Below are positions 6,851 to 13,696 of a DNA stretch of 15,073 nt, in pieces; positions within the stretch are counted from its first letter, which is position 1; every line of letters begins with the position of its first letter. Source of the DNA: Candidatus Nanosyncoccus nanoralicus (lineage in GTDB: Bacteria; Patescibacteriota; Saccharimonadia; Saccharimonadales; Saccharimonadaceae); contig NZ_PRLL01000014.1 in the NCBI RefSeq assembly GCF_004138405.1, forward strand, positions 1-15,073, written 5' to 3'. The notes below the pieces were generated by a model that made no database searches, had not been told where the DNA came from, and was given only the letters and a program-made list of their open reading frames with translations. Made by a program: the position numbers and the translations under genes.

Positions 6851-7414
6851 ATGAAGATTAAGATTATATACGACAAAGAAATAGAGCCAAGGCCGATTAT
6901 TAAAGACGTCTATAAAATGCCAAATATTAATCAATTGATCAAGCAGAGTTTTAGTCTTCATATGGGGAGCAAGTATGATGAGATTCTCCATGAATTTTAT
7001 GAGGCAAGCGGTCATTATATGTACTTACCGCTTGGGGATAAGCTAAGAGAATGGGCTAAGAATGGTGAAGCTGAACAAGTAAAGATTTTGTGTACCTTTT
7101 TATATAAGTTTTTCCAAAATAGGAAAGCTTTGCTTTATGAGGTCGAGAAATTTTTTGATGAAGATGAAATGGCTGGATTAAGAAGGATGGTGGAGGTCGA
7201 TCGGATGCTTAAAATAGATCGAAAACGGCAGATAGAGAAGTTGCGATCAGTTTGTCCTAAATGTGGAAACAAACATACGGCAAGAATTATCTATGGGATG
7301 CCTGTGATGGATGAAGAGATGGAAAAAGCGGAGGCGGAGGGGAAAATTTGGCTTGGTGGGTGTTGTTTGGAGGATTATCGTTATTACTGCAGTGATTGTG
7401 AGTTGAAATTTTAG
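6851..7414 (+). CDS. Hypothetical protein with C-terminal zinc ribbon
   Basis: I do not recognise a named gene. The 187-residue soluble protein has a mostly helical N-terminal part (about 25-130) and a C-terminal zinc ribbon with C135-x2-C138 and C180-x2-C183. Between the pairs are the segments HTARIIYGMP (142-151) and LGGCC (168-172). This end closely resembles a common family of small bacterial zinc-ribbon proteins (CPKCG...IxYGxP...GGC...YCxxC), which are themselves uncharacterised. Here it is fused to a 130-residue helical region that I cannot place. There is no Shine-Dalgarno sequence, and the predicted transcript start lies only a few bases before ATG, so the mRNA may be almost leaderless. 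Convergent with the slipin gene, sharing a bidirectional terminator. Confidence 0.82.
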   Translation: MKIKIIYDKEIEPRPIIKDVYKMPNINQLIKQSFSLHMGSKYDEILHEFYEASGHYMYLPLGDKLREWAKNGEAEQVKILCTFLYKFFQNRKALLYEVEKFFDEDEMAGLRRMVEVDRMLKIDRKRQIEKLRSVCPKCGNKHTARIIYGMPVMDEEMEKAEAEGKIWLGGCCLEDYRYYCSDCELKF

Positions 7415-7415
7415 A

Positions 7416-7447
7416 ATAAAAATAGTGCCATCTGGCACTATTTTTAT
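7416..7447. terminator. Bidirectional terminator between convergent genes
   Basis: A perfect 14-bp stem (7416-7429 with 7434-7447) closes a 4-base ATCT loop. The A-rich left arm and T-rich right arm make it T-tailed in both directions, so it can end both the plus-strand zinc-ribbon gene and the minus-strand slipin gene. Confidence 0.9.
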
Positions 7448-7462
7448 GAAACGGTGTTTGTG

Positions 7463-8203
7463 TTATTTGAAAAGATTCTTGAGTCCGCCGGCAAGGTCGG
7501 TTGGAAGAAGGATAACTGTCTTCTGAGATGGATCGGTGCTGATTTTCTCCAAAGTCTGAAGGGTACGAATATTAAGACCACCAGGAGTTTTAGCAAGTAG
7601 TTCGGCAGCTTCAGCAACAGCGGCAGCAGAAGCCTTTTCGCCTTCAGCAGAGATGATGGCGGCACGACGTTCGCGTTCGGCTTCAGCTTGCTTGGCCATG
7701 GCACGTTTCATATCAGAAGGAAGTTCAATATTTTGGAGTTTGACACTTTCAATATCGATTCCCCATTTATCAGTTTGGGCATCAACGATTTCTTTAATCT
7801 GGCTAGAAATTTCGTCGCGTTTTGAGAGTAATTCATCCAGGTCGAAATTACCGGTGACATCACGTAATGCGGTTTGGGCAAAAGTGGAGGTCGCATAGGC
7901 ATAATTGGTGGTTTCAAAAACAGCTTTTTTAGCATCAATTACACGGAAATAAACGACGGCATCAACATTAACTGTGACGTTATCTTTAGTGATAACTTCT
8001 TGTTTTGGGACATCCATTGGTGTAGTACGGACATCGACGCTGCGCATAGTGTCAATATAGGGGATAATAACATGAAGTCCTGGATCAAGGATTTTACGAA
8101 AACGGCCAAGACGTTGGACAACGCCGCGTTCGTATTGGTTAATAATTCTGACGCCGGGAATAATAATAAGGGCGGCGATTAAGATGATGACAATAAAAAT
8201 CAT
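7463..8203 (-). CDS. Slipin (stomatin/prohibitin-type SPFH membrane protein)
   Basis: A membrane-anchored SPFH scaffold protein of 246 residues. One N-terminal hydrophobic segment (1-17) is followed by the SPFH domain (about 18-190) with typical slipin text: INQYERGVVQRLGR (21-34), PGLHVIIPYID (41-51) and RTTPMDVPKQEVITKDNV. A stretch rich in Ala, Glu and Lys (about 168-205; AMAKQAEAERERRAAI) should form the coiled-coil oligomerisation arm. Slipins organise membrane microdomains and often pair with an NfeD-family protease partner; no NfeD gene is next to it here. The start has AGGAG 7 bases upstream. It diverges from the UDG-family gene. The exact role in this organism is unknown. Confidence 0.93.
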   Translation of the reverse strand: MIFIVIILIAALIIIPGVRIINQYERGVVQRLGRFRKILDPGLHVIIPYIDTMRSVDVRTTPMDVPKQEVITKDNVTVNVDAVVYFRVIDAKKAVFETTNYAYATSTFAQTALRDVTGNFDLDELLSKRDEISSQIKEIVDAQTDKWGIDIESVKLQNIELPSDMKRAMAKQAEAERERRAAIISAEGEKASAAAVAEAAELLAKTPGGLNIRTLQTLEKISTDPSQKTVILLPTDLAGGLKNLFK

Positions 8204-8225
8204 AGCTTTACTCCTTTATGCGTTT

Positions 8226-8234
8226 ATTATAACA
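8226..8234 (-). promoter_or_regulatory. Extended -10 promoter of the slipin gene
   Basis: The minus strand reads TGTTATAAT, a TGn-extended perfect -10 (TATAAT at 8226-8231), about 25 bases before the start codon. The next upstream -10 (8261-8266) faces the other way, so the two promoters share one short upstream segment. Confidence 0.65.
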
Positions 8235-8257
8235 AAATAAATAGAAAAACACAGGGG

Positions 8258-8266
8258 TGCTATAAT
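8258..8266 (+). promoter_or_regulatory. Extended -10 promoter of the UDG-family gene
   Basis: TGCTATAAT is a TGn-extended perfect -10 (TATAAT at 8261-8266) with no clear -35. Transcription would begin near 8273, giving a leader of about 40 bases. Confidence 0.65.
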
Positions 8267-8311
8267 GTAGAAAATATAACTCTAACCAACCTTGTTGTTT
8301 AGTTTATAGAA

Positions 8312-8896
8312 ATGGAATTGGAAAAGATGGAAGAAATAATCAAAAAGCTAAAGAGTGACCCACGTAACACAAGTTACACCTTGCGCGAGGTACCGCCAAT
8401 TCTTCAAATCTCTGAAGGTGCAGAGATTCTAATTGTTGGACAAGCTCCTGGAGCGAAAGTTGAAGAGAATAGAATTCCATTTAAGGATAAGTCTGGAGAA
8501 AAATTGCGTAATTGGATGGGTATAGATGAGGTGACTTTTTATTCAGAAAAAATTGCAATTATGCCTATGGATTTTTATTATCCAGGTAAAGGAAAAACTG
8601 GGGATTTACCACCTCGGAAATTTATCGCTGAAGAATATCATGAGGATATTATGAAATTGATGCCAAAAATTCAGTTAATTATTTTGATAGGCGAGTATGC
8701 AATTAAGTATTATCTTAAAGATACAAGAAAAAAGAATTTGACTGAAACGGTAAAATGTTTTCAGGAATATTTGCCAAAATATTTTCCTATTGTGCATCCT
8801 AGTCCGTTAAATTTTCGTTGGCAGGCAAAGAACTCATGGTTTGAGCGAGATGTAGTGCCCGTTCTAAAACAAAAAGTACATACGATTCTTGGTTAG
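8312..8896 (+). CDS. Uracil-DNA glycosylase superfamily protein
   Basis: A 194-residue protein of the UDG fold. Motif 1 is GQAPG (43-47) and motif 2 is HPSPLN (162-167). Between them lie the conserved segments IPFKDKSGEKLRNWMG (55-70), IMPMDFYYPGKGKTGDLPPR (83-102) and LIILIGEYA (122-130). These mark the COG1573-like family that excises uracil or related bases. The cysteines that bind a 4Fe-4S cluster in family 4/5 enzymes are absent; the only Cys is C149. Activity is therefore plausible but unproven, and the exact substrate is unknown. Neither ATG8312 nor the next in-frame ATG8327 has a clear ribosome binding site. An in-frame stop at 8300-8302 rules out a longer form. The stop codon lies 2 bases from the end of convergent rarA. 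Confidence 0.88.
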   Translation: MELEKMEEIIKKLKSDPRNTSYTLREVPPILQISEGAEILIVGQAPGAKVEENRIPFKDKSGEKLRNWMGIDEVTFYSEKIAIMPMDFYYPGKGKTGDLPPRKFIAEEYHEDIMKLMPKIQLIILIGEYAIKYYLKDTRKKNLTETVKCFQEYLPKYFPIVHPSPLNFRWQAKNSWFERDVVPVLKQKVHTILG

Positions 8897-8898
8897 AT

Positions 8899-10101
8899 TT
8901 ATGGCTTGGTGGGAAAATAAATTTTTTGATCTTTAATCTCGTCTGGTAAGTAGCTGACGTCATGGTGAAAACCTGCCTCCCATTTATAGCCTTTAGCGTA
9001 GCCTAAATCTTTCATTAGCTTGGTTGGTGCGTTGCGAATACCTAGAGGGATTGGCAGATTGCGGGTATTTCTGGCAAGGTCTTTAGCGCGATTCCAGGCG
9101 TCATAGCTGCTGCGATCCTTCTTCGATTTGGCTAAAGCGGCAGCAACGTGGGAAAGGATAATGCCAGATTCGGGCATGCCAATGCGTTCGACCGCTTGAA
9201 AGGCGGAGACAGCTAGGCCGAGTGCGCCATTGCCACCAAGGCCAATATCTTCGGAGGCAAAAATAACCATACGGCGAGCGATGAATTTAGGGTCTTCTCC
9301 ACCCTCTAACATACGTGCTAAATAGTATAATGTGGCATCGACATCGCTGCCGCGCATGGATTTGATGAAGGCGGAGATTGTGTCGTAGTGATAATCACCG
9401 TCTTTATCGTAATTAATGATTTTTTTGCCGACGGCTTCAAGAACGAGATCTTGGGTAATAGTTTTACCTAGAGAGAGACAGATTTCAAGGTCGCCCAAGG
9501 CTGATCTGGCATCGCCACTCGCAAGTTTCGCGATCAATGCTAGGCTTTCATCTGGAATTTTTTTCTTAATTCCCTCTTTTTCCGTGGCGCGTTTTAGAAT
9601 CTTTAGAATAGCTGATTCGTCCAGGTTCTTTAGGACGATAACTCGAGACCTTGAGATGAGAGCAGGAATAACCTCGAAACTAGGGTTTTCGGTGGTGGCA
9701 CCAATTAAGGTAATTAGCCCAGATTCGACATGAGGAAGAAAGGCATCTTGCTGAGCTTTATTAAAACGATGGATTTCATCGACAAATAGGAGAGTGCGGA
9801 TCTTGAGATTCCAGTTTTGTTTGGCACGTTCCACAACTGCTTCGACATCGCTCTTATGAGCGGTGACGGCAGAAAGCTCGATGAAATCGGCTGCAAATTC
9901 TTTAGCGAGGATACGAGCGAGGGTGGTTTTTCCAGTGCCAGGTGGGCCCCAGAAAATGAGATTGACGGGCTCTTTCTTTTTGGCGATTTCGGTTAGAATT
10001 TTACCCTCACCGATGACTTGTTCTTGTCCTAAAACGTCAGACAAAGTTTGTGGACGCATGCGTTCAGCTAGGGGTTGTCTTGGTGTAGTAATAGGATCCA
10101 T
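8899..10101 (-). CDS. rarA: Replication-associated recombination protein A (RarA/MgsA AAA+ ATPase)
   Basis: RarA is an AAA+ ATPase related to clamp loaders that acts at stalled replication forks. I chose the ATG at 10099-10101, giving 400 residues that begin MDPITTPRQPLAERMRPQTL. This matches family N-termini; a longer frame to 10215 exists only because it overlaps the transporter gene. Walker A is GPPGTGKT (52-59), Walker B LLFVDE (104-109), the following HRFNKAQQDAFLPHVE is diagnostic, sensor 1 is TTENPSFEV (136-144), and ISRSRV carries the Arg-finger region. The C-terminal part has GSDVDATLYYLARMLEGGEDP and ASEDIGL, as in MgsA. It starts 1 base after the ABC transporter stop codon, so the two are co-transcribed. 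Confidence 0.96.
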   Translation of the reverse strand: MDPITTPRQPLAERMRPQTLSDVLGQEQVIGEGKILTEIAKKKEPVNLIFWGPPGTGKTTLARILAKEFAADFIELSAVTAHKSDVEAVVERAKQNWNLKIRTLLFVDEIHRFNKAQQDAFLPHVESGLITLIGATTENPSFEVIPALISRSRVIVLKNLDESAILKILKRATEKEGIKKKIPDESLALIAKLASGDARSALGDLEICLSLGKTITQDLVLEAVGKKIINYDKDGDYHYDTISAFIKSMRGSDVDATLYYLARMLEGGEDPKFIARRMVIFASEDIGLGGNGALGLAVSAFQAVERIGMPESGIILSHVAAALAKSKKDRSSYDAWNRAKDLARNTRNLPIPLGIRNAPTKLMKDLGYAKGYKWEAGFHHDVSYLPDEIKDQKIYFPTKP

Positions 10102-10102
10102 T

Positions 10103-11935
10103 TTATTTTTCGACAAAAGCACCAGATTGACGTGACCACAACTTCTTATACTGTCCTTTTGGATTTTTAAGAAGTTCTTCATGTGGTCCTTGCTCGATAA
10201 TCTTGCCATTCTCAAGTACTACGATACGGTCGAGGCTAGAAATGGTAGAGAGACGATGTGCGACCACAATAGAGGTGCGACCATGCATGAGGCGAAGTAG
10301 AGCCTCTTGGATCAGGGCTTCGGATTCGGAGTCAAGGGCAGATGTAGCCTCATCAAGAACTAGGATCGGCGCATCTTTTAGAATAGCTCTTGCAATGGCA
10401 ATGCGTTGACGTTGACCTCCAGAAAGCTTAACACCACGTTCGCCAACCATGGTTTCATAGCCGTTAGGGAGTTTTTCAATGAACTCGGCAGCATTGGCGA
10501 GTTTTGCAGCATGTTTAATTTCTTCCATAGAGGCATCAGGTTTAGCATAGGCAATGTTCTCTGCAATGGTGCGATGGAAAAGTGAGGCCTCCTGAGGAAC
10601 GTAAGCAATGTTTTTACGCAGACTGTGTTGAGTGACCTTGCGGATATTTTGATCGTCAATTTTAATTGTACCTTTGTCAACATCGGCAAAACGCAACAAG
10701 AGTTTGGTGAGGGTGGTTTTACCAGAGCCAGAGAGACCAGCCAGACCGATACGTTCTCCGGGCTTTAATTCTAGATTAAAGTCTTTAAAAATACTTTCTT
10801 TAGCATCAGCATGCGTAAAAGTGATGTGATCGAAAATGATACCACCCTTATCCACAATGAGCTTCTTAGCACCTTTTTCGTCGACTACGGTGTCGACAGC
10901 ATCAAGAATGATGGTCATTTCATGAGCATCGCCGAAGACACGGGTAAAGTTTTTAAAGATGCTACTGACATCCCAAAGATTCATCAGGATAGTTTGAGAG
11001 AATTGGAAGATAAGAATCACGGTAGAGACAGGGAGAGCCATAACAGGGGCGCCAACTACAATGAAGGTAATCATAATAAGGTCGATCAGAAGAAAGATGG
11101 AATCGAAAATCACATCGCGATGGATCGTGGCGCGCATGGAATTTTCACCAGCTGCTAAAGTTTCGGCTTGGAATTTTGTATAACGAGTGCGTTCGTAATT
11201 CTCTTGGGCATAGGATTTGACGGAGATGATGTTGGTAATTGAGTCGGTAAGTTGACCGGTCTGTTTATTTTGGGCGGCCGCTTCTTTTTCGTTGCATTCA
11301 CCAATACGTTTAAAGCTTCTTGAAGAAACGATGGCGAAGACAGCCGAGAAGATCATTAATAGAATTGCGAAGGTAGGTGCGCGATTGATTAAGATGATAA
11401 AGATAGATGAAAAAGTGACGATAAGAGGAACGATATTAAATATGATGGAATCCGCAAAACGTTCGTAGGCTCTAGTAAAACGGCCAACCTGTGCGGTAAG
11501 AGAACCGGAGAAGCGATCAGAGTGGAACTGCATGGATTGATTATTGATGGTGTCAAAACATTGGATGGAGAGATCATTAATGGTAAGAAGTTCCATCTTC
11601 CAGACTAGATAGACACGTAGATTGCCGAGTATGCTTGAACCAATTAATTGACAGAGGATTAGGAAAATACCCTGCGGTAGGACTTTTTGTACAAGCGGAA
11701 TTTGGAAAATGTTGCCGGGGTTGATGAAATCTTCTGGCCTAGCGGAAGAGAGGATGTCGATAATATTGGCGACAACAAGTGGAGCGAGAATAGTGCGTAC
11801 GAAAATAACAATAGGGGTAACAATGAAGACACCAAGGGTGAGCCACTTGTAGTTCTTGTTGGCTTTGATAAAGTAGTGAAGGGTGCGTCCAATGGTTGAT
11901 TTATATTTGGGTTTTTTCTTGGGTTGTTTTGTCAT
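10103..11935 (-). CDS. ABC exporter, fused membrane and ATPase domains (type IV half-transporter)
   Basis: A 610-residue half-transporter that would act as a dimer in the inner membrane. A basic N-terminus is followed by membrane helices at about 31-60, 88-112, 162-205 and 276-318. The ATPase domain (about 360-600) has Walker A GLSGSGKT (400-407), Q-loop PQEAS, signature LSGGQ (504-508), Walker B ILVLDE (524-529) and switch His560. All are intact, so it should hydrolyse ATP. The layout is that of MsbA/LmrA-type exporters of lipids, drugs or peptides; nothing in the sequence fixes the substrate. The start has GAGG 5 bases upstream. A possible extended -10 (minus-strand TGATAAAAT, 12030-12038) lies about 95 bases upstream. 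Confidence 0.94.
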   Translation of the reverse strand: MTKQPKKKPKYKSTIGRTLHYFIKANKNYKWLTLGVFIVTPIVIFVRTILAPLVVANIIDILSSARPEDFINPGNIFQIPLVQKVLPQGIFLILCQLIGSSILGNLRVYLVWKMELLTINDLSIQCFDTINNQSMQFHSDRFSGSLTAQVGRFTRAYERFADSIIFNIVPLIVTFSSIFIILINRAPTFAILLMIFSAVFAIVSSRSFKRIGECNEKEAAAQNKQTGQLTDSITNIISVKSYAQENYERTRYTKFQAETLAAGENSMRATIHRDVIFDSIFLLIDLIMITFIVVGAPVMALPVSTVILIFQFSQTILMNLWDVSSIFKNFTRVFGDAHEMTIILDAVDTVVDEKGAKKLIVDKGGIIFDHITFTHADAKESIFKDFNLELKPGERIGLAGLSGSGKTTLTKLLLRFADVDKGTIKIDDQNIRKVTQHSLRKNIAYVPQEASLFHRTIAENIAYAKPDASMEEIKHAAKLANAAEFIEKLPNGYETMVGERGVKLSGGQRQRIAIARAILKDAPILVLDEATSALDSESEALIQEALLRLMHGRTSIVVAHRLSTISSLDRIVVLENGKIIEQGPHEELLKNPKGQYKKLWSRQSGAFVEK

Positions 11936-12029
11936 AAGGCCTCGTATTAATTATTGATTTGTTAAATGATTTATTAAAAAGTGTTGATTTTGGGCAGACT
12001 TAGCGCCTAGAGAATCATATAATAGATCT

Positions 12030-12038
12030 ATTTTATCA
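12030..12038 (-). promoter_or_regulatory. Possible extended -10 promoter of the ABC exporter-rarA operon
   Basis: The minus strand reads TGATAAAAT (TAAAAT at 12030-12035, TGA at 12036-12038). It would give a leader of roughly 85-90 bases. TATTAT-like alternatives lie just downstream in this AT-rich gap, so the choice is uncertain. Confidence 0.35.
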
Positions 12039-12048
12039 TAAAAATATT

Positions 12049-12077
12049 TTTACGGCAAAGAGGTGGCATGGTATAAT
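12049..12077 (+). promoter_or_regulatory. Promoter of inorganic pyrophosphatase gene
   Basis: TTTACG (12049-12054) is followed 17 bases later by a perfect TATAAT (12072-12077) with a TG extension at 12069-12070. Transcription should begin near 12084, downstream of the ATG at 12076, so that ATG cannot be the main start. Confidence 0.8.
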
Positions 12078-12105
12078 GAGTGAAAAATTAAATAGGAGTT
12101 TAATT

Positions 12106-12639
12106 ATGGCAGATTTTAATAAAATCTTGACCCCAGGAAACTTTGAAGACGGTGAAATTAACGTCGTGATCGAGATCCCTACTGGCTCTAATCATAAGAT
12201 TGAGTGGGATCGCAAAAATGCTTGTTTTATGCTTGACCGTGTAGAACCAATGGCCTTTGCTAAGCCATGTAATTATGGTTTTATTCCACAGACACTTGAC
12301 GAAGATGGTGATGAGCTTGATGTTTTGATGGTAACAGACCAGCCACTTACTACTGGTATTTACACTAAGGCACGCGTGCTTGGCGTAATGAAGTTTGTTG
12401 ATTCAGATGAAGTAGATGACAAGGTGATTTGTGTACCAGCTGATGATCGCAATAATGGTGATAAATATCAAACGCTTGAAGATTTACCAAAGCAATTAAT
12501 TAAGCAAATTGAGTTCCATTTTAATCACTACAAAGATCTTAAAAAGCCTGGAACTACAGTAGTTAAAGGCTTTGAGGGTGTAGAATCCGCTAAAGAAGTA
12601 ATTAAGGCTGCAATTCAACGTTGGAACGACGCTGAATAA
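12106..12639 (+). CDS. ppa: Inorganic pyrophosphatase, family I (soluble)
   Basis: This cytoplasmic Mg2+ enzyme hydrolyses pyrophosphate to phosphate, driving biosynthetic reactions. I chose the ATG at 12106, giving 177 residues, the usual length of bacterial family I enzymes. It has AGGAG at 12094-12098, 7 bases upstream; the longer frame from 12076 starts inside the -10 box. The family signature DGDELDV is at 67-73, KPCNYGFIPQT at 53-63, and VPADDRN at 110-116 belongs to the metal/pyrophosphate site. FHFNHYKDLKKPG (138-149) is also typical. It is a single-gene unit with its own promoter and terminator, divergent from the ABC exporter operon. Confidence 0.96.
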   Translation: MADFNKILTPGNFEDGEINVVIEIPTGSNHKIEWDRKNACFMLDRVEPMAFAKPCNYGFIPQTLDEDGDELDVLMVTDQPLTTGIYTKARVLGVMKFVDSDEVDDKVICVPADDRNNGDKYQTLEDLPKQLIKQIEFHFNHYKDLKKPGTTVVKGFEGVESAKEVIKAAIQRWNDAE

Positions 12640-12652
12640 TTCAGTTAAAAAT

Positions 12653-12682
12653 AAAAATAGACTCTTATCGGAGTCTATTTTT
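12653..12682. terminator. Bidirectional terminator between ppa and the convergent membrane-protein gene
   Basis: A perfect 12-bp stem, AAAAATAGACTC (12653-12664) with GAGTCTATTTTT (12671-12682), closes a 6-base loop. It is T-tailed in both directions. It lies 13 bases after the ppa stop codon and 33 bases beyond the convergent gene's stop codon. Confidence 0.9.
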
Positions 12683-12715
12683 GTCTATATGAAAATGAGG
12701 GTCTAGGGATTTAGC

Positions 12716-13663
12716 TTATTCGAGGATTGTGGACTCGATGGCTTTTGCGAGATCAATTAATGAGGCGGCGTCGATGTCGGAGGCAAGGAAGATGAGAACA
12801 AAGGTTTGACGGTCTTTGGGGTCTTCTTGCTTGGTCTCAAGGAAGTATAGATTATTAAATAGTGGATAGCTTAGGTTGGCGTTTGTGGTGTTATTGGTTT
12901 GGGCGCCATATAATCCATAAACTGTGAGCTTAGAAAAACCAGTGAGTAGCGGATTTTTATTATTATTCTGAGGGGTGAGTTTGGTTTTAAATTCTTGCCA
13001 GAGCTGTTCGGAAAAATCAGGGTGTGTACTCAGGCGCTTAGAGAGACTGAGCAGGTCAGTAGTATTAGTGAGGTGGTTGGTAAAATTTGTATTGGTATAG
13101 GATTGATCTTTGAGGAATTGCTTAAAACTGTTTTCTCCAATTTCTGAAACTAGAGACGTGGCACAGCCGGAGTGATTTTCTTGGAGGATTTTTGAGAGGC
13201 AGTTATCGATGGAGATTTGTTCGGCATCCACTGTGATTAATTTCTCTTTTTTAATTGCGCCTTGGTCGATTTTTGTATAAATCTGATAGGCTAGAAAGAG
13301 GTTTTCAAGGCCAAGGCTATTATTTTGCGAGAAATCATTATTTCTGGCAATAATTTCTTGGTTATTTAAATCATAGATCAATATGCTACTATTTTTCTTA
13401 CTAACCTGAGATGACAGCCAGCGATCAAGTGTTGGCTGAAGGTTAGTTTTTTTAAATTGTTTTATCTCCTGTGCGGTTTGCGTAGGCTTCGTTGTTTGCT
13501 CGTTAAGATATTTCATGAGATAGACAATTCCAAAGGAGAGTGAAATGACGCCGATGGTGGTAAAAATAATAATGAAGAGGATTTTTCCGAATTTCGGCAT
13601 ACTGCGCTTTGATAATTCATTTGGAGTGAAATTATTTTCTGGATTTATGTTATATGGTGGCAT
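12716..13663 (-). CDS. Single-pass membrane protein resembling a serine hydrolase (class A beta-lactamase fold) without catalytic motifs
   Basis: The 315-residue protein has a cytoplasmic tail (1-26), one membrane helix (about 27-50) and an external domain of about 260 residues. The external domain follows the order of CPR serine-hydrolase or beta-lactamase-like proteins: a first strand (SILIYDLNNQEIIARN, 93-108), then NLFLAYQIYTKIDQGAI (121-137), an ISIDNCLSKIL helix (150-160), and a TTDLLSLSKRL helix (201-211). In the hand alignment the S-x-x-K site before LFLAY reads GLEN (118-121), the S-D-N loop reads NHS (163-165), and the K-T-G strand reads VYG (248-250). All three catalytic elements look lost, so it may be a binding or structural pseudoenzyme. 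Cys155 and Cys167 could form a disulfide. The ribosome binding site is AAGGAA. It lies 33 bases after the CapA-like gene. Confidence 0.62.
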   Translation of the reverse strand: MPPYNINPENNFTPNELSKRSMPKFGKILFIIIFTTIGVISLSFGIVYLMKYLNEQTTKPTQTAQEIKQFKKTNLQPTLDRWLSSQVSKKNSSILIYDLNNQEIIARNNDFSQNNSLGLENLFLAYQIYTKIDQGAIKKEKLITVDAEQISIDNCLSKILQENHSGCATSLVSEIGENSFKQFLKDQSYTNTNFTNHLTNTTDLLSLSKRLSTHPDFSEQLWQEFKTKLTPQNNNKNPLLTGFSKLTVYGLYGAQTNNTTNANLSYPLFNNLYFLETKQEDPKDRQTFVLIFLASDIDAASLIDLAKAIESTILE

Positions 13664-13696
13664 ATTATTCCTTTTATATAATGATAATTTTAGTAA

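Noticed and set aside
6568..6851. Plus-strand reading frames running through the tRNA
   Set aside because: They cross the tRNA-Gln gene and its terminator, so they cannot be real proteins.
10102..10215. A 38-codon N-terminal extension of rarA
   Set aside because: It overlaps the end of the ABC exporter in another frame. RarA family proteins begin near the MDPITTPRQPLAERMRP segment, whose ATG is at 10099-10101.
12076..12105. A start ten codons upstream for inorganic pyrophosphatase
   Set aside because: That ATG overlaps the TATAAT -10 box, upstream of the predicted transcript start. ATG12106 has a good AGGAG site and gives the usual protein length.
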